Positions 46,133 to 58,188 of a DNA stretch of 64,000 nucleotides are shown piece after piece. Each line of letters starts with the position of its first letter. Within the stretch, counting starts at the first letter, position 1. Made by a program: the position numbers and the translations under genes. Below the pieces are notes generated by a model, which worked only from the letters and a program-made list of their open reading frames with translations, was not told the origin of the DNA and did no database searches. The stretch comes from DATFDN01 sp963756495 (lineage in GTDB: Bacteria > Pseudomonadota > Alphaproteobacteria > Acetobacterales > Acetobacteraceae). Where the stretch lies: assembly GCA_963756495.1 (NCBI GenBank), contig CAVWNS010000003.1, positions 248,001-312,000 of the forward strand. Reading direction: 5' to 3'.

Positions 46133-49100
46133 GTGAGCGATCAGGACACGATCGGGACCATCGCTTACCAGATCGCCTCGGCGTTCCAGCCGCTCGCCGA
46201 CGCTTTTGCCACGCCCTCCGGTTTCGCGACCTTTATGGAACAGCTCGGCTGGGAGATGAACGCCGTGCCGCCCGCACTCGCCCCGCTCGGCGATGCGGCA
46301 ACGCAGTTCCGGGCGCTGCTGCCCGCCGATGGCAGCGACCCCACCATTCCCGCGCTGCTTGCGGCCATCGTCAGCTTCGCCGGCGCGGTGAATGGGATCG
46401 GCTCGCAGCCGCCTGGCAATTTCCCGCCGGGCCTCGACGTCGCCGCGTTCAAGGCGGAGTTTCCGCAGCAGTTGATCGATGCGCTGGTCATCGATCACTT
46501 GGCCGACCGGCTCGGCGGTTGGGGCGCACTGCTCACATTGGCGGGCGTGATCCGCGTCGAGGATGTCGCGGCCTCCGGTGCGCGGCCGGAGTTTACCCGG
46601 CGCAGCATTGCTTGGACCGATCTCGGCAACACGCTCAACGCACCCGCGGGCGTGGCGCAAAACGCCTATCTCTGGGGCCAACCCGGGTTTCGCGCCGCGA
46701 CCCTGCTCGGCAATGTGGGCGAGACGCTCGATGCGCTCAGCATCTCCTGGCAGTTCGGGCCGATCGATCCCGGCCTGTTCGGAACGTTGACGGCCGGCGC
46801 GGTCGATCCAGAGTCGGTCTTCTCGACGGCGCTGCAGCTGCCGTTCTTCGAGGAATTGGCCTCGGGCGTGGGCGGGGCGGCCGGTCTCGAGATGCTGATC
46901 CTGCCGCAGACGGCGGCCAAGTCCGCAGGGTTTGCAGTCCTGCCCTATCTACAAGGCAATCTCAGCCAGGACATTCCCCTTAGCGACACGCTGACCCTGC
47001 AGCTGCGCGGGGCGGCAAGCACGGCCGGCTTGGTCGCGATCGTGTTCCGGCCCGGCGCACCGGTCGCGCTCTCGACCGGTGCGCCTGCCTCGAGCGGCGC
47101 CTTCTCCTTCGGTCTGGTGACACAAGGCGGCGGCGGCGCGAAGACGCTGCTGCTCGGCACGCCGGGGGCGAGCCGCCTCGAATACACGAGCCTGGGCCTG
47201 CTGCTCGGGTTTCGCGCCGAGGGATCGGCGGCGAGCCTGTTCTTCGAGGCCTCGCTCGAGGGCGGCGGCTTCGTTATAGCGCCGGGTGCCGACGCTGACG
47301 GCTTCCTCTCGCAGTTCCTGCCCTCCAACATTGCGGCCGACCTCGACCTCACGCTTGGCTTCGACACCAAGTCCGGCCTCTATTTCCGTGGCTCCGGCGG
47401 GCTCGAGATCCAGCTGCCGTTGCACATTTCGCTCGGCCCGATCGACGTCACCTCGGCCACGATCTCGGTGCGGCCGAACGGCGGCGCCGTCCCGATCGGC
47501 TTGGGGGTCGGGATCACGGGCGCGCTCGGGCCGCTGCAAGCGAGCGTGGACAATGTCGGCCTCAGTCTCTCCTTCACCTTTCCGGGGCAGGGCGGCAATC
47601 TCGGGCCGCTTGACCTGGCACTGGGGTTCAAGCCGCCGACCGGGGTGGGCCTGTCGATCGACCTTGCCGTGGTCACCGGCGGCGGCTTCCTCTCGATCGA
47701 TACGGATCGCGGCCGCTATGCCGGCATCCTGCAGCTGACCCTGGCCGGTTTCCTCGGCGTGACCGCGATCGGTTTGATCGACACCAAACTGCCGGACGGG
47801 TCGGACGGATTTTCGCTGCTGATCCTGATCACCGCGGATTTCGGCCCCGGCATCCAGCTCGGGTTCGGCTTCACCCTGCTCGCCGTCGGCGGGCTGCTCG
47901 GCCTCAACCGCGGCATGAACTTCCAGGCGATCATGGACGGGGTGCGCACGAACGCGATCACCAGCGTCATGTTCCCCCAGGACGTGATCGCCAATGCAAC
48001 GCGCATCATCAGCGACCTGCGCACCTTCTTCCCGCCGCAGCCGGGCACCTTCCTGATCGGGCCGATGCTGAAGATCGGCTGGGGCGAGCCCACGGTCGCC
48101 AGCATCTCGGTCGGCATTATCATCGAGATCCCGCCCGGCGACATTGCCATCCTGGGCGTGATCCGCCTCGCTTTGCCGGCCGACGACATCGCGGTTCTGG
48201 TGCTGCAGGTCAACTTCGCCGGCGCGATCGAGGTAGACAAGCAGCGCATCTACTTCTTTGCCGCGTTGTTCGACAGCCACGTCCTGTTCATCACCATCGA
48301 TGGCTCGATGGGGCTGCTGATCACCTATGCCGACAACGCGAACTTCGTCGTCTCAGTCGGCGGCTTCCATCCGCAGTTCACGCCGCCGCCGCTGCCCTTC
48401 GCGACGCCGCAGCGCATTTCGATCGACCTGATCAACGGATCATTCGCGCGTATCCACGCCGACGGCTACTTCGCGGTCACCAGCAACACCGTCCAGTTCG
48501 GCACCCATGCCGACTACTATTTCGGCTTCTCCGCGCTGAACGTGCAAGGCGCATCGAGCTTCGACGCGCTGATCCAGTTCTCGCCATTCCATTTCAGCGT
48601 CTCGTTCTCGACTTCGTTCTCCGTAAACGTGTTCGGCATCGGCATGTTCGGGATCGGCATCTCGCTCACCGTCGAGGGGCCGACGCCCTGGCATGCGAGC
48701 GGTAACGCCTCGCTCTCGTTCTTCTTTTTCTCGATCGATATCGGCATCGACTTGACGTGGGGCGACAGCCGCAACACCACGCTGCCGCCAGTCGCAGTCA
48801 TGCCGCTGCTGGTGGCCGAGCTCGGCAAAATCAGCAACTGGCGCGCGATACTGCCGCCAGGCAATTCGTTGCTTGTCAGCCTGCGGCATCTGGACGCCGC
48901 GGAGGCAGCGCTGGTGCTGCATCAGGTCGGCACGCTGCAGATCAGCCAGCGCCTTTTGCCGCTCGATCTTACGCTCGACAAGTTCGGCAGTCAGACGCCC
49001 AGCGACGCAAATTTTTTCGCGCTGGACGTGACGTCGCCGGGCTTGATCAAGAGCGGTACGCTGCAAGACCAATTCGCGCCCTCGCAATTCCAGGATTTCA

Positions 49101-49555
49101 GCGACGCCCAGAAGCTCTCGCAGCCGGCTTACGAGCCGTTCGATTCCGGGATCGAACTGGCGCAAGGCGGGGTGGCGCTCGCCACTGGAACCGCGGTCAC
49201 GCGCAACGTCCGCTACGACGTGACCGTGATCGACACCAAGCTGCGACGCGTCTTCCTGCGCTTCGTCGGCTTCCCCGGCCTGCTGTTCCGTCGCTTTTTG
49301 CAGGGCGGCGCCGTTACGCGCTCTCCGCTTTCTGCCGCGCAATCGGCGCTCCGCCAGCCATTCCTGGGCCAGGTCAGCGTTGCGCCCGAAACGTTCACGA
49401 TCGCATTTGCCGCCACCAACAAGGCGTTCGCCGTCGGCTCGGCCAGCTTCACCAGCAAGGCTGCCGCCAACGACCAGCTGCAGCGCATGATCGGCTCCGA
49501 TCCGACGCTGGCCGGCAGCCTGCATGTGTTGCCGCAGTTCGAGGTGGCGGCATGA
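46133..49555 (+). CDS. Operon protein B: 1140-aa DUF6603-like β-rich protein
   Basis: The product starts at a GTG with AGGGAGG 8 nt upstream. After a helical N-terminus (~200 residues), nearly the whole protein consists of amphipathic strands with Gly/Phe-rich turns. Examples are LDLTLGFDTKSGLYFRGSGG, LQASVDNVGLSLSFTFPG and GFGFTLLAVGGLLGLNRG (near residue 577). This resembles the DUF6603 proteins I recall from bacteria and fungi, whose function is unknown. There is no signal peptide and no long membrane helix. The gene is intact. Its stop overlaps the start of gene C (ATGA). Confidence 0.82.
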   Translation: MSDQDTIGTIAYQIASAFQPLADAFATPSGFATFMEQLGWEMNAVPPALAPLGDAATQFRALLPADGSDPTIPALLAAIVSFAGAVNGIGSQPPGNFPPGLDVAAFKAEFPQQLIDALVIDHLADRLGGWGALLTLAGVIRVEDVAASGARPEFTRRSIAWTDLGNTLNAPAGVAQNAYLWGQPGFRAATLLGNVGETLDALSISWQFGPIDPGLFGTLTAGAVDPESVFSTALQLPFFEELASGVGGAAGLEMLILPQTAAKSAGFAVLPYLQGNLSQDIPLSDTLTLQLRGAASTAGLVAIVFRPGAPVALSTGAPASSGAFSFGLVTQGGGGAKTLLLGTPGASRLEYTSLGLLLGFRAEGSAASLFFEASLEGGGFVIAPGADADGFLSQFLPSNIAADLDLTLGFDTKSGLYFRGSGGLEIQLPLHISLGPIDVTSATISVRPNGGAVPIGLGVGITGALGPLQASVDNVGLSLSFTFPGQGGNLGPLDLALGFKPPTGVGLSIDLAVVTGGGFLSIDTDRGRYAGILQLTLAGFLGVTAIGLIDTKLPDGSDGFSLLILITADFGPGIQLGFGFTLLAVGGLLGLNRGMNFQAIMDGVRTNAITSVMFPQDVIANATRIISDLRTFFPPQPGTFLIGPMLKIGWGEPTVASISVGIIIEIPPGDIAILGVIRLALPADDIAVLVLQVNFAGAIEVDKQRIYFFAALFDSHVLFITIDGSMGLLITYADNANFVVSVGGFHPQFTPPPLPFATPQRISIDLINGSFARIHADGYFAVTSNTVQFGTHADYYFGFSALNVQGASSFDALIQFSPFHFSVSFSTSFSVNVFGIGMFGIGISLTVEGPTPWHASGNASLSFFFFSIDIGIDLTWGDSRNTTLPPVAVMPLLVAELGKISNWRAILPPGNSLLVSLRHLDAAEAALVLHQVGTLQISQRLLPLDLTLDKFGSQTPSDANFFALDVTSPGLIKSGTLQDQFAPSQFQDFSDAQKLSQPAYEPFDSGIELAQGGVALATGTAVTRNVRYDVTVIDTKLRRVFLRFVGFPGLLFRRFLQGGAVTRSPLSAAQSALRQPFLGQVSVAPETFTIAFAATNKAFAVGSASFTSKAAANDQLQRMIGSDPTLAGSLHVLPQFEVAA

Positions 49556-52500
49556 GCGATGACATCGGCCAGTATTCGTTCCTGCCCTGGCTGCGGGGCG
49601 GCGTCGCCAACAGCATCACGCAGGCCGATGGCGACACGAGCGTCAAGACCCGCGCCACCATCCACATCGACTTGTCCGCTAGCGGAACGAAGCCCCGCGC
49701 CGCGCCGCTCGTTCAATCCGTGGCGAACGACATCGCCCTCTACGGCCCCGGCGATATCGTCGGCATCGAACAGCGGGCGATCCTGCGCACCGATCCGCTG
49801 CCGTGGATCACCGATTACGAGTTCAACTACCTCGCCGCCATCGAGTTCTACGACGAGGATTTCCCCTGGCGCTACACGCCGGCCGCGCCGGGTGCGGGCG
49901 CTCTGCAGTTGCGTCCCTGGATCACCCTCATCGTGCTCAAGGATGGTGAATACGCCGAGGGGACGGCGGCGCTCGACCAGCCGCTTCCTTTCATCACCGT
50001 CAGTAACCAGGCTGCCTTCCCGCCATCCAACCAGCTCTGGGCCTGGGCGCATGTGCATGTGAACGAGAGCGTTGGCGCACCCGGCGAGCTGGTCTCCCCC
50101 GATACCGGCGCGGTGACGGCGCGGCTGCAGACGATCCTCGGCCAGAACCGCGATCTCGCCTATTCGCGCCTGCTTTGCCCGCGGCGGCTCGAGGACGACA
50201 CAGCCTACAATGCCTTCCTGATACCGACGTTCGAAACCGGCCGTCTCGCCGGGCTCGGCCTCGACCCGGTGGGCGCGCCGTTCGCGACCAAGACCGCTTG
50301 GGACGACTACGCCGGCAAGTCCATCCCGGCCGCTCACCCGGTCTATTACCGGTGGTTCTTCCGGACCGGCGACAAGGGCGATTTCGAGTACTTGGTCCGT
50401 CTGCTCCGCCCGCTGCCGGTCGATCCGCAGGTTGGCACGCGGGTGATGGACCTGACCGACCCGGGCTCGAACCTGCCGCCGATCGATAAGCCGGCGCTGG
50501 GCGGCGTGCTGCGTCTGGGCGGCGCGCTCGAAGTGCCGGATGCCGATCTGAGCGCCGCCGATTTGGCCGCCCGGCAAGCCTTCGAGACGTGGGACCAGCC
50601 TTATCCCGACCCGTTCCAGAAGGCGCTCGCCGCCTTCGTCAACCTGCCCGACGATTACGCGGCGCAGACCGCGGCGGCGGCCAATGCGGCCAGCGGCCTC
50701 AGCACCGACCCCGATCCGCTTATCACCGCGCCCCTCTACGGCGAGTGGCACGCGCTGACCCAGCGGCTGCTAACCAATCGGGACGGCACACCGGCGCCCA
50801 ACCCGACGAACTGGGTGCATCGGCTCAACCTCGACCCGCGCTTCCGTGTCCCTGCCGCGATCGGCGCCACGGTGATCGAGACCAATGCCGAGGCGTATAT
50901 GAACGACGCCTGGCAGCAGATCGGTGACGTGCTCGCTGCCAACCAGCGCATTCGCCAGCTCCATTTGGCCGTTGGCGTCTCGACGCGGTGGTACGGGAGC
51001 CATCTGACATCTCTGGCCGCCGCCGATGCCGAACGGGCGTTTACGGTGAGCGCACCCGTGGCCGGGCGTGTGCTGGCCGGTGGGACCACGGTGACGTTCC
51101 AGCAGAGCGCAACCCTGGTCGCGCCGGTGTTCACCTCGACGGTGATGCGCCGCGTGGTGCGTCCGGGCGCGCGGTTGATGCGGTCTCTGCCGTTCACCGC
51201 CACGGTGACGGGGCGCAACCTGCTCACCCGCGTCAACGCCGGTGCGGTCTCGGCGGCGCCCCCGAAGGCGACCCCAACCGGCCTGCCGACGATCGACGGC
51301 GCGAGCGGCGCCGGGCGGCCCGTCCGCGTGCCGAACTGGCTACTCGATCTGCTGGCGAAGTATCCATGGTGGCCCTGGGCGCTGCTCGGCGTGGCCCTGC
51401 TGCTCATCGTCCTCGCCTTGGCGCTGCTGTCGGGCACGTTCGCGGTCGTCGTCGCACTCGCCATCGCCGGCGTCGCCTACCTGCTCTACCAGCGCCTTCT
51501 CGCCTGGGCGTTGGCGGACGGCCCCGCGCAGATCTTGGGCGCAACCGGGCAGAAGCCGTCGGCCGTCGCCGCCATGCCAGGCAATCCGGGCTTTACGATC
51601 CAGGCGCCCGGCAGTGCCGTCCACTCGGCGCCGGGTGTGGGCGACAGCCCGACGGCAACCCGTTTCAAGAGCGCGCTGCGGGACGCCTATGCGTTGACCA
51701 TCGCCGGCCAGACCGCGTCGGCGCGGCCGCCCGTCACGACGCTAAACCTCCCGGCCCTGACCTCCGGCGTGATCGCGTCGATCCGGCCATCGCTGACCAT
51801 CCCCGCCCGGGGCTTATCCTTCATCGGCATTCCCGACTGGATCCGGCAGCTGATCGGCGCCTCGTTCAGCGAGGTAATGGCCTACCCGAAGATCGATCTG
51901 CCGATGTATCAGCCGCTGAAGGACCTCTCGATCGAGCTGTTCCTGCCCAACATCAACCTCATTCCAGACAACAGCATCACGTTGATCGAGACCAACCAGC
52001 GCTTCATCGAAGCCTACATGGTCGGGCTCAACCACGAGTTCGCCCGCAAGCTGCTCTGGCGCGGCTACCCAACCGACCAGCGCGGCAGCACCTTCCGCCA
52101 ATTCTGGGACGTCGGCAGTTTCATCGACAGCGAGGGGCTGAGCCAGAATGCGCTGAAAGAATCGCTCTACGACATTCCGCCGCTGCATACCTGGGCGCTT
52201 ACGTCGAACCTGGGCGATCACAACAATCGTGCCGGCGCTGGGCCGAGTGCCGTCCTCGTCATCCGGGGGAATCTGCTCAAGCGCTACCCGACGGCGGCGA
52301 TCTACGCCCAGCGTGCGGTGTGGGCGGTGTCGAACGGCAAGATCGACCCGAGCCAGCCCCGCACCCTCGTCCAACTGACGGCCGCCGAACTGGTGCAACC
52401 GCCGCGCACCAAGCTGCGCAGCCCGCTCTACGAGGCCAAGGCGGACCCCGACATATACTTCTTTGGCTTCGACCTGACCGTGGACGAGGCCAAAGGCCAG

Positions 52501-52838
52501 TCCGGACAGAACCCGGGTGACGACCCCGGCTGGTTCTTCGTCATCAAGCAGCGGCCGGGCGAGCCGCGGTTCGGCCTCGAGCTGCAGGCGACCGTGCCCA
52601 CCACCATCTTCGATCAGCTGAGCTGGGACGCGGCACCGGCGGCGGGCGGTGCAAACCTGCCAGCGGGCGCGTTCGCCCGGCGGCGCTCAGCCCCGCATCA
52701 TCCGGCGACCCCGACATCGACCAGCACAACGACGACGTCGTCGTCAACGCCGCGCCGCCGAGCGCAGCGCGCTGGGCCTACCTCCTGTTCCGCGCGCCCG
52801 TGCTGGTCGCCGTGCACGCCGACGAATTGTTGAGCTGA
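49552..52838 (+). CDS. Operon protein C: ~1095-aa protein with a membrane hairpin, one frame change near its end
   Basis: No family is recognised. The N-terminus (IGQYSFLPWLRGGVANSITQ) and DLPWRYTP-like segments suggest a globular domain of ~500 residues. Residues ~606–658 form two strongly hydrophobic segments (WPWALLGVALLLIVLALALL and FAVVVALAIAGVAYLLY). A second domain (NINLIPDNSITLIETNQRF … ARKLLWRGYPTDQRG) follows. The natural C-terminus (ARWAYLLFRAPVLVAVHADE) is reached after a frame change near 52690; without it the frame ends at 52833. It overlaps gene B by 4 nt, and gene D starts 3 nt after it. Confidence 0.78.
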
Positions 52839-52841
52839 GCC

Positions 52842-55800
52842 ATGGCAAGCGCCGACACTTTCGCCACCGCCCGCGCTGCCCTCGCCACCGCGCGCCGGCG
52901 GCAGGATGGGCTTGCTGCTGCCCGCGCGGCCTTCGCCCCTTTCACCGACCCGCGCCGCTACGCTGCCGAATTGACGGACGGCGAGCCGTCCGCGCTGCTG
53001 CCGGTCCGGCTCGAGACGCGGTTCGTGACTCCCGGGATAAACGGGGCCGGACTGAACGGCGGTGGGCGGAATGGGGCCGGGCCGCAGCTCTGGGTGCGCA
53101 TCTACCCCGACGATTGCTGGATCGACACGTTCGAGCCGCTCCTCTCGGCCACCGAGTTGGCCAACGCCAAGCTCTATTGGCAGCGCATCTGGCAGGCGGG
53201 CGGCATCGAGGCGGGCGAACGCGCCGCCTGGCGCGACCTCGTCGCCGCCCACGGGTCCGGCCGAGCCGGCTACATCGTCGATACCTACCAGCCTACGAAC
53301 GTCGCCGCCGCGCCCAAAAAGGCGCAGGCGAGCGACGAGATCCTGGTCATCCCCGCGCAAGCCGCGCTCGCCCCGGCCGATGCCGCCGCGATCGGCGCCT
53401 ATTGGCAGGCGATCTGGCTCGCCGATGGTGATGCGGCGAAGAGCCAGGCGGCGGTGCTCGCGCTGCAAGCGGCCGTGGGCGCGGCGCAAGCGTCGACGCT
53501 GATCGCCGGGGACGTGCCGTTCAACCTCGCCGACCGCCCCGCAGCGCCGCTCGGCAAGGGCGACGTCGCGCTATCGACCGCCTTCGTCCTCTTCCCGCCC
53601 GACCCGGCGACCAAACCAGCCACCTGGACCCAAGCGCCTCGCGTCGACATCTTTCCCGAACGCTTCGTCATCCTCGGCTATAGCGGCACCCAGCTCGCGT
53701 TGCAGGCCATCGGCAACCCGATCACGCTCCCGCTCTATGTCGGCCCCGACCCGTCGGTCGATCTCTCGACCAATCCCGACGCCGCGATCCATCCCGAGGG
53801 CGACGACCTCTTCGTCCCCGACCAGCTCAAATGGATGACGGATTTTCCCACCGCGGTCGCCGCGGGAATGGGGATCGCGATCGATCTGACCGCCGAACAG
53901 GCGCAGTCCGGCTTCACCCGGTTGCTGGCCATCGGGCTCGTGCTCGGGTCGGATACAACCGAAGCGACGGCCGCGCTCGCGACCCTGCTGCAGCACAATG
54001 CCAATGGCCGCAGCGGCTGCACGGTGCTGAGACAGGGCACGCCCGCGCATAACAGCAGCGGCGCCCCGTCCGGCTACGGAACGAGCAACGACGCCGACGC
54101 AAGCTTCGACGACCGCAAAGCCCGGCCGTTGTTCACGCCCACCAACGATCCGAACCAGAAGCGCGACGGCGAGTGGCTCGCCGACGTGCTCGGTATCGAC
54201 AAGGCGTTTGCGGCAACCCTCGACGGCGCCGGCGGCACGGATCAGATCGAGGGAAGGGCGATGCGTCGCGCGCTCTGGCCGGCCACGATTGGTTACTGGA
54301 TGGATAAGCTGCTCCAGCCCGTTTTCGGTGACGAGACCGTTGCGGCGACGCGGCAATACTTCATCGACCACGTCAGCGGCCGCGGCACCGCGCCTGCGCT
54401 ACGGATCGGCAAGCAGCCCTACGGCATCCTGCCGACGACCGCGTTCTCGCGCATCGCTTGGCTGAACCCCGACACGAGGCAGCGCGAGCTGCGCTTCCTC
54501 TCCCAGCTGCAAACCGTGCTGCAGCGCCTGGACCAGGACTGGACCACGTTCACGGCCGACGCCGCGTTCATCGGCAAGGCGGGTGACGCGCACCAACTTC
54601 TGCTCGACATCGTCGGCCTGCATCCGTCCTCGGTCGAATACTACTCGCGCACCGCGGAAAGCGTGAACGAGTTGTTCAACGTCGCCAACATCTGGGGGCT
54701 CGGCCCGGACTTCTTCTCCGCCCTCCTGGCGCTCGCGTTGAACGCCGCCGCGACGGCCCTGCTGAAGCAATACGGCTATGCCGGAGCGGTTGCGCCCGAC
54801 ATCCTGAACCATTATTTCTTCAAACCGGCCGAGCAGATACTGAGTGTCATCGACGATCGGCCGCTCTCCGAGACCGACCCGATCCGCGCGTACTCGACTA
54901 CGGGTGAGAACTACATCCACTGGCTGATCGAGGCGGCGCAAACGTCGCTCGACGCAGTCAATGCCGAGGCCGGTTTCGTCAACAACGCCTCGCCGCAAAC
55001 CCTGCTCTACCTCTATCTTCGCCACGCGGTAATGCTCGGCTACTACGACACCAGCTATCTTCTGTACCAGAGCGCGGGCTTCCTCAGCGCCGCTGAGTTG
55101 CAGGCGTTCAAGCCGGAGCCGGCGTTCATCCACGTGGCGGATGGTGCCACGAGCGAAAGCCGTTTCGCGCCGCTCGCGATGGCGGAGAGCCGGATCACCG
55201 GCAGCCCGACCCGCACCGTCAGCGACTACATCACCCTCAACCTGCCGTTTCTGACGCAGTCGGCCAATCTGCGCGACCAGTTGGACGCGCTCGCCTCGTT
55301 CGCCGACGCGCCGACGGCAAGGCTTGAACGAGCTTTTTCGGAAACGATCGATTTGTGCAGCTACCGTTACGATGCCTGGCTGCTGGGCCTCGTGGACGTG
55401 CAGCTCCGGCAAATGCGCGCGCGCCAGGACCGGAACCAGGGCGGAGCGGGCGTCTATCTCGGCGCGTATACCTGGGTCGAGAACCTGCAGCCTTCTGCGA
55501 CGAACTACGAACGCGTCCGTTCGCCGGTCGTGGGCGGCCAAGTCCTGCACGACCCGGCCAATGGCGGCTATATTCATGCGCCGTCGCTGACCCATGCCCG
55601 CACAGCCGCGGTGCTGCGCACCGGCTATCTCGCCAATGCGACAGCTGCCAACCCGCAGACGCTCGCGGTCAATCTGTCCTCGGACCGGGTGCGGCTCGCG
55701 CTGTCCATGCTGGAGGGCGTGCGCGGCGGCCAATCGATCGGCGCGCTGCTCGGCTACCGGTTCGAGCGCGGGCTGCATGACGATTACGGCCTGGCCGAGG

Positions 55801-58188
55801 TGGACAAATTCATCTACCCGCTGCGCAAGGCCTTTCCGCTGGTTGCCGACAATCTCGCCCCGACGGCGACCTCGCCCGGCGTGCCGATCGAGGCGATCGA
55901 GGCGCGCAACGTGCTCGACGGCCGCAAGCTGGCCGACTATCTGACCGCCAATCCCGGCGCCACCTACCGGTTCGGCAACACGGCGTTGCCCGCCGCGACC
56001 GCTGCCGAAGCGGCCGCAATCAACGCCGAGGCGAACGCGCTGCTCGACGTCTATGACGCGATCGCCGACCTCGCGCTGGCCGAAGGCGTGCACCAGGCCG
56101 TGCAGGGCAATTTCGAGCGGATCGGCGCCACGCTCGACGCCTATACCAGCGGCAATTTTCCGCCCGATCCTCAGGTCGTGCAGTCCGGCCCAGCCGGCAT
56201 CCCGCTCACCCACCGCGTCGGGCTGCAGCTGGCGCCGGGCCTCGTCGCGGCGCCGGGCGCCCCCCCGCGCGCACAGATCGAGCCGGCGCTCGAGGCCTGG
56301 CTCGCGGGCGTGCTGCCGCCGCTGACGGAGATCGGTTGCATCGTCACCTGGACCGACCCGGCCGGCACCCCCAAGCATCTCGACCTCACCCTCGCCGACC
56401 TTGGACTGTGCGCGCTCGACGTGATGGCGTTGGTCAACCCCGATCCGGCGCGCAGTCCTGACCGAGTTGGACGACCGCATCCTGCGCGCCGTTCATCTCG
56501 GCGCCACACCCCGCGCCGATGCGGCACCTGCGATCGCCTACATGACCGCCCCCGCCGGGACGATCAGCCTCGTCGAGGTGATGGCGCTTGTCCGCGCGCT
56601 CCGCCGGCTGCTGGCCGCCGCGAGGCCGCTGCGCGCCACCGACGTCCTGTTGCAGAACACCGCGACGACTGCCGACGACGGAGCCGTGTTCCTCGACACG
56701 GCGCGGATTACCGGACCGAAGGCCGCCCTCGACACGCTCGGCACCGACATGGATGGGTTCCTCGCCCCGCTAGCCCCGCTGGTCGCCGATCCCACCACGA
56801 ACGCAGCGGCGCTGCTTGCCGGCGTTGACGGATGGATCGACGCGGCGGTTCCGCTGCTCGAACGTGCCGCCCGCTTCGGCATCACCCTCTCCGGCTGGGG
56901 GTTCGCCTATGCCTGGCGCCAGGGCGCGGTGGGGGCGTTGATGGCGCAGGTGACCGATTTGCTGACCCGCTGGCAGGCTAAGCTCGCCGCCTTCGATGCC
57001 GCCATTGCAGCCTATGACGCGCTCCCGGCGGCTACGTCCGACGACGCGCGCTTTGTGGCGCTGCGCGGCGCCGAAGCGCAGATCTCCACGGCGGCCGAAG
57101 CGGCCCCGAACCCGGCCGCGCTCCGCACTGCGCTCGACGCCAAACGGGCCAGCTTCACGACCCGGCGCGATGGCTTCGCCGCCATACTCTTGCGCAGCGA
57201 TCCCGGCTTTCTACCGCTCCTCGACGCCGTGAATGCACTGCTGCCGGTGACGCAATGGGATCCGCTTCCCTTCGACCTGCAGAAGCTCACCACCGGCGCC
57301 GTCGCCTTCGTCGTTGACCTGGCTGCGACCGTCACGTCGCAGCGCGCGGCCGTCACGCAGCGCAGCGCCGCCGTCCAGGCGCAGTTGGACGTCGCCGCCG
57401 CTGCCGCCGCCGGTCCGGCCCAGGTGGACGCGCTCGTCGCCGCCGCCAAGGCGCTGCTCGGCGACGACGCGATCGTCATTCCGGAATTCGGCCTGGTTGC
57501 CGGGCAGGGTGACGACTGGGCCAATGCCGTCGCCGCCTCCACCAGCGGGGCGCTGCTCGACTGGTTGAAGACCACGGCCAAGATCGATTTTCCGGTCGAG
57601 GAATGGCTGACCGGGGCTGCCAGGGTGCGGCCCGCCCTGCGGGCCTGGGAGGGTGTCGGCACGCTTTGCGGCGCGCTCGGCCGGCCCGACCCGGCCCTGC
57701 TGCCAATCCAGCTTCCGTTCGAGGCCAATGCGCCCTGGCTCGCACTGCAGTTCCGGCCGGACTACGTGATCGCCAGCGATCGTCTGCTCTACACGGCCCA
57801 TTACAGCACGCCGTTCGACAAGACGGCGCGGCAATGCGGCCTGCTGCTCGACGAGTGGAGCGAAGTCATTCCGGCGACCGATCGCGACACCGGCATTACC
57901 TTCAACTTCGCCCGCCCCGACAGCGAACCGCCGCAGACCATCCTGGTGGTGACCCCCGCCACCGCGAACGGGCAATGGCAATGGGAGGACCTGGTGGGCG
58001 CGCTGAACGAAACGCTGGACCTGGCCAAGAAACGCGCGGTGGAACCGAGCCAGCTCGACAACACGCCATATGCGCCGCTGCTGCCTGCGACCACCATGGC
58101 GGTGACGCTCTACGCCATCTCGATCGGCACCAGCCTGACCGTGGCCAACGGCGCGCTGAAGAACTTAGCGGCCGCCTACAATGCCTAG
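52842..58188 (+). CDS. Operon protein D: ~1781-aa protein of unknown family, one frame change
   Basis: Near the N-terminus are ALLPVRLETRF and LWVRIYPDDCWIDTFEP (residues ~83–99). Long helical stretches follow, including RVRLALSMLEGVRGGQSIGA. The frame breaks near 56450; dropping one base there gives DPAAVLTELDDRILRAVHLG and continues to 58188. The second part (56467–58188) ends in a domain with ECNFARPDSE-like and WQWEDLVGALNETLDLAKKR segments. No signal peptide, catalytic motif or membrane helix is evident. The sheer length, Ala-rich helices and position suggest a structural or scaffolding role, which is inference. Confidence 0.75.

Noticed and set aside
46949..48280. 443-codon antisense frame inside operon gene B
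   Set aside because: Lies wholly within the coherent β-rich B protein and has extreme Arg/Asp/Glu composition.
54399..56480. 693-codon antisense frame inside operon gene D
   Set aside because: Composition is typical of a complementary-strand shadow (RR, HR, GRG runs) with no fold-like pattern; the coding strand is part of a coupled operon.
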